39,510 nucleotides of DNA from an uncultured Lachnospiraceae bacterium. GTDB lineage: Bacteria > Bacillota > Clostridia > Lachnospirales > Lachnospiraceae. A program made the translations under genes and the position numbers. This document shows, piece by piece, positions 9,102 to 16,645 of the stretch (position 1 is the stretch's first letter; the number at the start of each line of letters is the position of its first letter). The stretch spans positions 1-39,510 of the forward strand of contig CAMUAR010000033.1 of assembly GCA_947086895.1 (NCBI GenBank), in the 5' to 3' direction. The notes beneath the pieces are model-generated. The model saw only the letters and a program-made list of their open reading frames with translations. It had not been told where the DNA came from and searched no databases.

Positions 9102-10019
9102 ATGCGGTTAAGAAAACTTGAAAGAAAAGATGCTCCTCTGATGCTGGAATGGATGCATGATAAAAGTGTGGTTGGGGATCTCCGAACCGATTTTTCACAA
9201 AAAACGATAGAAGATGTTGTGAAGTTTATAGAGCTTAGTTGGGAGAGCAACACAAATCTTCATTTGGCGGTAGTTTCCGATGAAGATATCTATATGGGGA
9301 CAGTCAGCCTGAAATATATAGAGGAAGGCAGTGCTGAATTTGCGATCGCAGTTCGCTCCGAAGCTATGAGACATGGCTATTCATGGTTTGGCATGACAGA
9401 AATCCTAAAGAAAGCATTTTATGAATTGAATTTGGAAAGCGTGTATTGGTGTGTATCGCGCAGCAACAAAAGAGCTGTTCGATTCTATGATAAGCATAAT
9501 TTTCATGAAGTTTTGGATATGCCAAGTAAGGTACTTGCCAGATATCAGGGAATTGAAAATCTTAAGTGGTACTCCGTTTTAAAAGGGGATGAATATAACA
9601 TCAGAGAGTTCGTGTCTGGTTGCAAAGTTATTCACATTAATACCATTCCAACCGTAAATGCAGGTGAACTTTCCTTTTTTGAAGGAACGCACGAAATTTC
9701 TTTTGATATCAAACGAATCTATTACATATCAAAAGTGCCAGAAGGTGTTCGGCGGGGATTTCATGCACATAAAGAGTTAAAACAACTTTTGTTTTGCCCC
9801 TATGGAAGAATTCAGCTTGTGTTGGAGAATCAGCATGGCAGGGAAGAAATTGAGTTATCGGATCCTTCCATCGGAGTTGTAATTGAAGAGTGTACATGGA
9901 GGGAGATGCTGTGGCTGCAGAAGGATTCCGTGCTTTGTGTAGCAGCCTCTGACTATTATCGGATTGAGGATTATATAAGGGATTATTATGAGTTTAAGGG
10001 CTTTATAAATAAAATCTAA
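9102..10019 (+). CDS. bifunctional GNAT acyltransferase - FdtA/WxcM-type dTDP-sugar 3,4-ketoisomerase
   Basis: A 305-residue fusion. Residues about 1-150 are a RimJ/RimL-like GNAT domain (LRKLERKDAPLMLEWM at the start, WCVSRSNKRAVRFYDKHNF at its end). Residues about 168-305 are a FdtA cupin: VIHINTIP, then VRRGFHAHKELKQLLFCPYG with the His-rich active-site region, and ASDYYRIEDYIRDYYEF. FdtA enzymes isomerise dTDP-4-keto-6-deoxyglucose to the 3-keto isomer. The GNAT half would acylate the C3 amine made by the preceding aminotransferase (inference). Known bifunctional relatives usually carry a left-handed beta-helix acyltransferase, so the GNAT partner is unusual. No rmlB for the precursor is in the window. 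Confidence 0.85.
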   Translation: MRLRKLERKDAPLMLEWMHDKSVVGDLRTDFSQKTIEDVVKFIELSWESNTNLHLAVVSDEDIYMGTVSLKYIEEGSAEFAIAVRSEAMRHGYSWFGMTEILKKAFYELNLESVYWCVSRSNKRAVRFYDKHNFHEVLDMPSKVLARYQGIENLKWYSVLKGDEYNIREFVSGCKVIHINTIPTVNAGELSFFEGTHEISFDIKRIYYISKVPEGVRRGFHAHKELKQLLFCPYGRIQLVLENQHGREEIELSDPSIGVVIEECTWREMLWLQKDSVLCVAASDYYRIEDYIRDYYEFKGFINKI

Positions 10020-10037
10020 AAGCTGGGGGAGAAATAG

Positions 10038-10868
10038 ATGGCAGCGGACACGGCACAAACAGAAGAACTTGCAATTATTGTTAGTTCATGTGATGAGACG
10101 TTGGATGTATTTAAGGAATTTATGCGTTATTTAAGATTAAATTGGTCAGATTGTCCCTTTCAACTGATATTAGTAACGCCGACACAGCATTTTATTGATG
10201 ACAGGGTGCTTTCGATTACGACATCTGCTGAGACGAAATGGGCAGAACGCATTATAAAGGGATTGGAGTACACAAACGCAAAGTATATATTTACAATGTG
10301 TGAAGATGCGTTTTTTCTTAAACCAATCAATACAAAATATATTCTTAAAATAGTAAAATTTATGCAGAAACATAATATTAAATACTATTGTAATCCCAAA
10401 TATCCGGTAAAAAAGAAAAAAGATAATTCTTTTGATGATTTTGACGGAGCGCTTAAAATTCGGAAAGATATTCCGTACAGTGTGACATGCTTTACTAATA
10501 TTTGGGAGAAAAATGAATTTGTAAAATTATTTGGCGGGAAAAATTGGACAGGATGGGATATTGAAAATTATTTTTTAAAGGTTTCTTCCCAATCAAAAAA
10601 AGGTTATTACAATAATTATGTTACGGATAAGGACAATTTTTTAAATGTTGTAGAAACAATCAATGGCGGCTGCTGGACTTATGAAACATACTTGTTTGAG
10701 AAAAATGGTATTTCGATTCAAAAAGGGCAAAGACCAGATGCACTGAAGTCCGAGTACTATAGAAAAAAGATTCATATAATGTTGAATCATATCGTACCAA
10801 GAAAATTCAGAAAATCATTAAAGAAAATCTTTTCAAAGCTGGGATATAAGTTTACGACAGATTATTAG
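10038..10868 (+). CDS. putative GT-A-like glycosyltransferase of a poorly characterised family
   Basis: A 276-residue protein preceded by GGGGGAGAAATAG. It opens with ELAIIVSSCDETLDVFKEF, a GT-A-like first strand, then TKWAERIIKGLEYTNAKYIF followed by MCEDAFFLKPIN, where ED-A-F stands in place of the usual DXD metal motif. A later GGKNWTGWDIENYF and a basic C-terminus (KKIHIMLNHIVPRKFRKSLKK) suggest association with the membrane face. I recognise the general pattern from polysaccharide loci but not a characterised member. It is likely a repeat-unit glycosyltransferase; donor unknown. Confidence 0.6.
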   Translation: MAADTAQTEELAIIVSSCDETLDVFKEFMRYLRLNWSDCPFQLILVTPTQHFIDDRVLSITTSAETKWAERIIKGLEYTNAKYIFTMCEDAFFLKPINTKYILKIVKFMQKHNIKYYCNPKYPVKKKKDNSFDDFDGALKIRKDIPYSVTCFTNIWEKNEFVKLFGGKNWTGWDIENYFLKVSSQSKKGYYNNYVTDKDNFLNVVETINGGCWTYETYLFEKNGISIQKGQRPDALKSEYYRKKIHIMLNHIVPRKFRKSLKKIFSKLGYKFTTDY

Positions 10869-10895
10869 ATAAAAGGTAGAGGGGAATAAATTAAA

Positions 10896-11675
10896 ATGAA
10901 AGTTGTAATTCTTGCAGGCGGTCTTGGAACAAGAATTTCGGAGGAATCAGCATTTAAGCCAAAGCCGATGATTGAAATTGGAGGAATGCCGATCCTCTGG
11001 CATATTATGAAAAATTATTCTTATTATGGATTCAATGAATTTATCATTTGTGCTGGTTATAAACAACATATCATCAAAGAATGGTTTGCAGATTATTTTC
11101 TCCATACTTCCGACGTGACTTTTGATTATACAAGCGGCGGCAATGAAATGATTGTACATAACAAGAATGTTGAGCCTTGGAGAGTTACAATCGTGGATAC
11201 TGGCTTGAATACTCAGACGGGAGGACGTGTAAAAAGAATTCAAAACTATGTTGGCGAAGAAACATTTATGCTTACTTATGGGGATGCTGTAGGGGATATC
11301 AATATTCCAGAGCTTTTCGAATTTCACCGGTCACATGGGAAGATTGGAACGATATCTATGTACAATTTCGGTCAGAATAAAGGCGTAGTGGAAATCGGGC
11401 ATAACGATGTGATTGATGCCTTCCGTGAAAAATCGGATATGGATGGCGATTTGATTAATATCGGTTTTATGGTATTTGAGCCAGAGCTATTTCACTATAT
11501 CGGGGACGATATGACAGTGTTTGAAAAAGGCCCATTGACCTCACTTGTGATGGAAAGACAGCTGGTTGGTTATGTCCACAAGGGATATTGGCAGTGTATG
11601 GATACGCTCAGGGAAAAGCAACAGTTAGAAACTCTCTGGGAAAGCAGCACTGCACCCTGGAAACGGTGGGTTTAA
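10896..11675 (+). CDS. rfbF: glucose-1-phosphate cytidylyltransferase
   Basis: Makes CDP-glucose from glucose-1-phosphate and CTP, the entry step of CDP-6-deoxy-sugar synthesis. The 259-residue protein begins MKVVILAGGLGTRISEES and continues KPKPMIEIGGMPILWHIMK, the signature nucleotidyltransferase pattern of RfbF rather than RmlA. DGDLINIGFMVFEPE and WQCMDTLREKQQLE near the end are also characteristic. Length and both ends match the family. GAGGGG lies upstream of ATG 10896. The next gene is rfbG, its pathway partner, 101 bp downstream behind leader repeat copy B. Confidence 0.95.
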   Translation: MKVVILAGGLGTRISEESAFKPKPMIEIGGMPILWHIMKNYSYYGFNEFIICAGYKQHIIKEWFADYFLHTSDVTFDYTSGGNEMIVHNKNVEPWRVTIVDTGLNTQTGGRVKRIQNYVGEETFMLTYGDAVGDINIPELFEFHRSHGKIGTISMYNFGQNKGVVEIGHNDVIDAFREKSDMDGDLINIGFMVFEPELFHYIGDDMTVFEKGPLTSLVMERQLVGYVHKGYWQCMDTLREKQQLETLWESSTAPWKRWV

Positions 11676-11724
11676 AGAGAGGATTAAAAATTTCCATTTT
11701 CAACACCAAAATTTAATTTTACGC

Positions 11725-11779
11725 CCAAATTTCCAACAGATTAGAATGCCGCTTACGCGGCGGAATGAGAGGAAAAATG
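11725..11779 (+). repeat. hairpin + Shine-Dalgarno leader repeat, copy B
   Basis: It carries GAATGCCGC-TTAC-GCGGC, then GGAATGAGAGGAAAAATG, ending at the rfbG start codon. The downstream half matches copies A and C closely; the upstream half (CCCAAATTTCCAACAGATT) is more diverged. Confidence 0.7.
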
Positions 11780-12844
11780 CAATTTCATTTAAAGGAATTT
11801 TATTATGGTAAAAGAGTATTTGTAACAGGTCATACGGGATTTAAAGGTGCATGGCTGTGCAGAATGCTTTCCAATGCCGGGGCGCAAGTAACCGGGTATT
11901 CTTTAGAACCACCTACAGACCCATCGCTATTTGGAATTGCTTCGATTGGACAAGACATCCATTCTGTTATTGGTGATGTCCGCGATTATAGTTTCTTGAA
12001 AAAGACCTTTGCTCAAGCAAAGCCTGAAATTGTCCTGCATCTTGCAGCGCAGCCAATTGTGCGAGAGGGATATAAGCGACCTGCTTACACTTATGAAACA
12101 AACATTATGGGTACAGTAAATATCCTTGAATGTGTCAGGGAAAATACCTGCGTCAAATCTTTTTTAAATGTGACAACGGACAAGGTATATCGGAACAGGG
12201 AATGGGTATGGGGGTATCGGGAAAACGAAGAGTTGGATGGAGCGGACCCATATTCCAATTCAAAATCCTGCTCAGAACTTGTGACGCACAGTTATAAAGA
12301 CAGTTTTTTTTCAGATGGTGTGGTGGCTGTTTCTACGGCGCGTGCTGGCAATGTGATTGGCGGCGGGGATTTTGCAAGCGATCGTATTCTGCCGGATTGC
12401 GTTCGTTCCGCGATAAAAGGCACGAACATTATTGTAAGAAATCCCTGTTCCATCAGACCATATCAGCATGTGTTGGAGCCGCTGTATGCATACTTGATGA
12501 TTGCGGGGATGCAGTATCAAGATGGAAAGTATGCAGGGTATTATAACGTGGGACCAGACGATGGGGATTGTTTTCAAACCGGCACACTGGTGGATTTGTT
12601 TATAAAGTACTGGGGGGGGGTAGAAACCGGCATAAGATGGGTGAAAAAGGAAGATCATGGTCCGCATGAAGCAAATTTCCTGAAATTGGACTGCTCTAAG
12701 CTGAAAGCAACATTTGGCTGGAAACCACGCTGGAAACTGGATAAAGCAGTGGAAAAGGTCGTTGAGTGGAGCAAGTGCTGGCTTGAGGGAGGAGATGTGA
12801 AAAGCTGCATGGATCAGGAGATCGAAGAGTTTTTGTCAGCCTAG
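11777..12844 (+). CDS. rfbG: CDP-glucose 4,6-dehydratase (contains an in-frame G9 tract, phase ON)
   Basis: Converts CDP-glucose to CDP-4-keto-6-deoxyglucose using bound NAD. The 355-residue extended SDR begins with the diagnostic VTGHTGFKGAWL near residue 20, has HLAAQPIVREGY, NVTTDKVYRN, and catalytic Tyr159/Lys163 (YSNSK), and ends with LKLDCSKLKATFGWKPRW. ATG 11777 has GAGAGGAAAA; an in-frame ATG at 11765 is earlier but lacks a ribosome site. G9 at 12612-12620 encodes YWGGVE and keeps the frame open. One more G ends translation at a TGA about 20 codons on; one fewer gives an immediate TAG. Either change removes about the last 70 residues. Confidence 0.93.
   Translation: MQFHLKEFYYGKRVFVTGHTGFKGAWLCRMLSNAGAQVTGYSLEPPTDPSLFGIASIGQDIHSVIGDVRDYSFLKKTFAQAKPEIVLHLAAQPIVREGYKRPAYTYETNIMGTVNILECVRENTCVKSFLNVTTDKVYRNREWVWGYRENEELDGADPYSNSKSCSELVTHSYKDSFFSDGVVAVSTARAGNVIGGGDFASDRILPDCVRSAIKGTNIIVRNPCSIRPYQHVLEPLYAYLMIAGMQYQDGKYAGYYNVGPDDGDCFQTGTLVDLFIKYWGGVETGIRWVKKEDHGPHEANFLKLDCSKLKATFGWKPRWKLDKAVEKVVEWSKCWLEGGDVKSCMDQEIEEFLSA
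12612..12620 (+). repeat. G9 homopolymer tract inside rfbG, frame ON
   Basis: Read as TGG-GGG-GGG-GTA (W-G-G-V). Insertion or deletion of one G truncates the product. Nine is also the in-frame length of the tracts in glf and the WecD-like gene. Confidence 0.95.
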
Positions 12845-12860
12845 AGGAAGGATAAACAGA

Positions 12861-13772
12861 ATGGAAAAAGTAATTATCACAGGTGCGGATGGATTTGTCG
12901 GAAGTTATACCGCACATAAGTTTGCTTTGGAGGGGTGTAATGTACTGGCACTGGATATCGCCAAAGAACCAAAAAGAATTAGACCAGACAAAAACATTGT
13001 ATATAGGCAGTGTGATATCTCAAATATCGAACAAATACAGGGAATAATTAAGTCTGATCTGTATGATACCATGATTCATTTTGCATGGGCTGGTTCCGCT
13101 GGGTTTTCACGGGTTGACTATGATCTCCAGATAAGAAATGTCCATAATACAGTGGAGTGTATGAAAGCTGCAAAAAAATTTGGCTGTAAGAGGTTTGTCT
13201 GTGCAGGAAGCATTATGGAGTATGAGGTGGAGGCAGCAGTACATACTCAAGGCAGTCATCCAAGTATGGGATATATCTATGGTGCTGGAAAGCATACGGC
13301 TCATTGTGTCTGTAAGTCAGTTGCCGCAGAGATCGGAATCGAGCTGGTATGGTCTATGATTACAAATGCCTATGGTGTTGGGGAACTCTCCCCGCGGTTT
13401 GTCAATACGACACTGAGAAAAGTGATAAATGGAGAACCACTCCAGTTTACCGCCGCTACACAGAACTATGATTTTATCTATATTACGGATGTGGCAGATG
13501 CTTTTTACCTGATTGCTAAAAATGGAAAACCGTTTTGTGAGTATATGGTGGGCAGCTCAAACGCCCGTCCATTAAAGGAATTTATCCTTGAGATGCTGCA
13601 TTCGGTTGCTCCAAATGTAATTCCTATGTTTGGCGATGTGCCATTTACTGGGACAAATATACCATTGTCGGTGTTTGACACAAGTGCCACGCAAAATGAC
13701 ACAGGTTTTCAGGCAAAGATAAGTTTTGCAGAAGGAACAAGAATGACTATGGAATGGTTGAAAACACTTTGA
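12861..13772 (+). CDS. NAD-dependent epimerase/dehydratase family protein, probable CDP-4-keto-6-deoxyhexose reductase or epimerase
   Basis: A 303-residue extended SDR with the nucleotide loop GADGFVG at residues 8-14, FAWAGSAGFSRVDYD, the conserved AGSIMEYE and catalytic Tyr140/Lys144 in YIYGAGK. It lies directly after rfbF and rfbG, where other bacteria have the reductase or epimerase that finishes a CDP-6-deoxyhexose. No rfbH 3-dehydrase is present, so the product may be a 6-deoxyhexose rather than a 3,6-dideoxyhexose (inference). The GAGGAAGGATAAAC ribosome leader is almost the same as that of the flippase gene at 18142. The exact reaction is not assignable. Confidence 0.7.
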   Translation: MEKVIITGADGFVGSYTAHKFALEGCNVLALDIAKEPKRIRPDKNIVYRQCDISNIEQIQGIIKSDLYDTMIHFAWAGSAGFSRVDYDLQIRNVHNTVECMKAAKKFGCKRFVCAGSIMEYEVEAAVHTQGSHPSMGYIYGAGKHTAHCVCKSVAAEIGIELVWSMITNAYGVGELSPRFVNTTLRKVINGEPLQFTAATQNYDFIYITDVADAFYLIAKNGKPFCEYMVGSSNARPLKEFILEMLHSVAPNVIPMFGDVPFTGTNIPLSVFDTSATQNDTGFQAKISFAEGTRMTMEWLKTL

Positions 13773-13784
13773 AAGGGAGAGTTT

Positions 13785-14952
13785 ATGGACAAGCTGGAAG
13801 AGATTATTATTGTTGGTTCTGGCTTTGCAGGAAGTATTATGGCCAGACTTTTTGCAGAACAAGGACGCCGGATTCAGGTCATCGAAAAACGGGAACAGAT
13901 CGCAGGAAATATGTGCGACTATATTGATGAGAATGGAATTCGGATTCAGAAATATGGACCTCATATTTTCCACACCAGCATTGAAAGTGTATATCAGTTT
14001 CTATCGCAATATACAGAATTGGAACCATACCAATTAAAATGCGAAGTTCTGATTGAGGGAATCTCGACTCCATCCCCGTTTAATTTTCGGACGATTGACC
14101 AATTTTATAACCCAAAAGAGGCAGAAGAATTAAAGAATGCATTAGTCAGCTATTATAAAAAGGAATCTGCGACGGTTCTTGAGATGCTAAATTGTGAAGT
14201 AGACTGTATCAGGGAGTATGCAAAATTTTTGTTTGAAAAGGATTATGGTCCCTATACGGCAAAGCAGTGGGGAAAAACTTATAAGGAAATTGACCCTTCC
14301 ATCCTAAGCCGTGTTCCTGTCGTCTTTCATTATAAAGATACCTATTTTTATGATAAGTACGAAGGAATTCCAAGGGACGGGTTTCAGGCAATGTTTGAAA
14401 GTATATTAGATCATCCCAATATAACAGTGTCGTTGAATGAGGATGCTTTGGAACATATCACAATAGATGAAGAAAAAAGCAGTCTATTGTATGATGGGGT
14501 GCAAAAAACCATAATTTATACTGGAGCAATCGACGAATTGTTTGATTACAAGTTTGGAAAACTGCCATATCGTTCGCTTTATTTTGAATACGAGACCCAT
14601 AAAGTAAAGGATTATCAGAATGTTGCCATTGTAGCACATCCTACAGATGCACAATATACCAGAATTACAGAATACACAAAATTACCATTTCAGGACGTAG
14701 GGAATAAGACGGTTATCGCAAAGGAATATTCCATTCTGTATGATAAAAATAGTATAGGGGGGGGGGTACGAACCATACTACCCGGTACTAACGGAGTCAA
14801 GCATAGATGCTTATCGCAGGTATAAAGAATACAGCACAATGTTTGGAAACTTGATTCTTTGTGGAAGGCTGGCAGACTTTAAGTATTACAATATGGATTC
14901 TGTGATAGATAGAACGCTAAAACTTTTTCAAGAAATAAAGGATACTGTATAA
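13785..14952 (+). pseudogene. glf: UDP-galactopyranose mutase, switched OFF by a G10 tract (phase-variable candidate)
   Basis: UGM converts UDP-galactopyranose to UDP-galactofuranose with reduced FAD. The N-terminus has the FAD motif IIIVGSGFAGSIMA, then RIQVIEKREQIAGNM and YGPHIFHT; later YTAKQWGKTYKEIDPS, RVPVVFHYKDTYF and YTGAIDELFDYKFGKLPYRSL are classic UGM blocks. As given, translation leaves frame at G10 (14757-14766) and stops at 14825 after an unrelated tail. In the frame entered with one G fewer, the sequence reads YEPYYPVLTESS, RYKEYS, NLILCGRLADFKYYNMDSVI and stops at 14950-14952, exactly the normal UGM C-terminus. With G9 it would encode about 388 residues. The intact 3' end argues for reversible OFF rather than decay. 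Confidence 0.92.
14757..14766 (+). repeat. G10 homopolymer tract in glf, frame OFF (G9 would be ON)
   Basis: Follows ATA at 14754-14756. G9 gives I-G-G-G-YEPYYP; G10 gives I-G-G-G-VRTILP and premature termination. Same length and same direction of defect as the tract at 4491-4500. Confidence 0.95.
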
Positions 14953-14967
14953 ATATGGGGGATTGCC

Positions 14968-15573
14968 ATGGTGCAGAAATTTGATTTTCAGGAATTGGAT
15001 TTAAAAGGCGCTTACCTGATAAAGCCGTTTTATGCAACCGATGAAAGAGGTGGGCTGGTTAAGGATTATAATATTGATATTTTTAAAGAAAACGGGATTT
15101 ATTATGATTTGAAAGAGGTGTTTTATACAATTTCAAAACAAGGTGTGATTCGGGCAACCCATTTCCAATTACAAAAACAGCAGCCAAAACTAGTACGTTG
15201 CATCAGTGGACATATATATGATGTAATTGTGGATCTGCGCCCAGAATCTCCGTCTTTTGGGCAGTGGAGGGGATACCATCTCACCGACAAAAATCCAGTC
15301 AGTTTGCTTGTCCCTGCATATTTTGGACATGGATATTTGGTAATTGAGGATTCTGTAGTGAGTTACAAATGTGCGGAAGTATTCTACAAGGAAGGGGATT
15401 CTGGAATTATGTATAACGACCCCGATATCGCGATCGAATGGCCGTTTGAACTGATTGGCGGAAAGGAAAACTTGATTGTCAGTGAGAAAGATTTGAATTT
15501 AATGACATTTAGCGAATATTGTCTACAAACGGAGGCAGACAAGCAAAATGAAAATATTACTGATTTCATATAG
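14968..15573 (+). CDS. RmlC-like nucleotide-sugar 3- or 3,5-epimerase (cupin)
   Basis: A 201-residue cupin close to dTDP-4-dehydrorhamnose 3,5-epimerases: DERGGLVKDYN, GVIRATHFQ with the catalytic-type His, VDLRPESPSFGQW, HGYLVIEDSVVSYKC with the conserved Tyr, and YNDPDIAIEWP. It epimerises C3 and/or C5 of a 4-keto-6-deoxy nucleotide sugar (family knowledge). No rmlB or rmlD lies in the window, but a CDP-4-keto-6-deoxyglucose branch does. It may therefore act on the CDP-linked intermediate, as proposed for 6-deoxy-altrose type pathways, or belong to a dTDP-rhamnose pathway completed elsewhere. Its 3' end overlaps the next gene by 26 bp. Confidence 0.75.
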   Translation: MVQKFDFQELDLKGAYLIKPFYATDERGGLVKDYNIDIFKENGIYYDLKEVFYTISKQGVIRATHFQLQKQQPKLVRCISGHIYDVIVDLRPESPSFGQWRGYHLTDKNPVSLLVPAYFGHGYLVIEDSVVSYKCAEVFYKEGDSGIMYNDPDIAIEWPFELIGGKENLIVSEKDLNLMTFSEYCLQTEADKQNENITDFI

Positions 15574-16621
15574 TGATTATGATTACGATGGAAGACTTAG
15601 AGAGCTGATTAACGTTTTTAAGAAAATGGGGGAATTAAAATTATTTGTCGGTGCATCTCATTCTGTTTTTGATGGACAGCATACTTTTAAAAAATTATCC
15701 TACAGGGATTTTATAAAAGGTGCTGAGAAATATGCCAGAAGTCTTCATGGACTTGACTTGTTGGTGGTTGATAATAGACGAGCCATTTTCCCCGCTTTAA
15801 TGATAAAAAGAAAAGTAAAATGCAAGATGATCTTAGATTGCAGGGAGTTATATTTTCCGAGAGAAGTGCATCATTTTGCTGGAAAAGTAGGATGTTATAT
15901 TGAAAAGCCAGGCATCAAAAAAGCAGATATTATTATTTGTGCAAATAAAGAACGTGCAGAGGTTATGCGCGATTATTATAAGCTGCAGAAAACGCCTTTG
16001 GTCTTTGAAAATTTAAGAAAATTGATTTATTCGAACAATTTTAATGAAGATAAAATAAAAGAGAAATTTGCGCAATATCTAGTTGATGATGAAATCCGAA
16101 TAATTTCAACATCAGGATGTATTATATCAAGAACAAGTGATGTGCTTGTGGAAAACCTTGATCGGGTGAATCGGAAATGCAGACTGATTTTAGTGGGTGA
16201 AGATTCCGGCAAGGACAGAATTATAATGGAAAATGTTATAAAAAAACATAAATTATCCAATGTAGTGATATTGGGAAAAGTCAACCAAGATGAATTGAAG
16301 TTTTTAATCCATCATTCGCATATTGGAGTGGTGAATTACAATCAAAATGATTTTAATAATAAATATTGTGCATCAGGAAAACTATATGAGTTTATTTATG
16401 AGGGGATTCCGGTTGTCACAACAACAAATCCGCCTTTAAAGCGTTTGTGCGATGAATTTCAAATTGGTGTTGCAGATGATACTTATGCGAATGGAATCAA
16501 TAAAATTCTATGCAATTACGAGTTTTATAAAAGGAATGCAGAGGAATATGGAAAAAAACATACGGTACAAGCAAATAATGAACGGTTGAGAAAAGGGTTA
16601 ATTAAATGTATGCGTTTGTGA
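15548..16621 (+). CDS. GT-B glycosyltransferase
   Basis: A 357-residue glycosyltransferase starting inside the 3' end of the RmlC-like gene, so translational coupling is likely. The N-terminal domain opens MKILLISYSDYDYDGRLREL; the C-terminal half has CRLILVGEDSGKD, VVILGKVNQDELKFLIHHSH and the donor-site stretch ASGKLYEFIYEGIPVVTT. It probably adds one sugar to the growing repeat unit on the cytoplasmic face. One candidate role is a transferase that uses the Galf or CDP-6-deoxysugar made next door, but nothing in the sequence proves the donor. Confidence 0.8.
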   Translation: MKILLISYSDYDYDGRLRELINVFKKMGELKLFVGASHSVFDGQHTFKKLSYRDFIKGAEKYARSLHGLDLLVVDNRRAIFPALMIKRKVKCKMILDCRELYFPREVHHFAGKVGCYIEKPGIKKADIIICANKERAEVMRDYYKLQKTPLVFENLRKLIYSNNFNEDKIKEKFAQYLVDDEIRIISTSGCIISRTSDVLVENLDRVNRKCRLILVGEDSGKDRIIMENVIKKHKLSNVVILGKVNQDELKFLIHHSHIGVVNYNQNDFNNKYCASGKLYEFIYEGIPVVTTTNPPLKRLCDEFQIGVADDTYANGINKILCNYEFYKRNAEEYGKKHTVQANNERLRKGLIKCMRL

Positions 16622-16645
16622 TAAATCAGAAGGGCGGAAAGTTAT

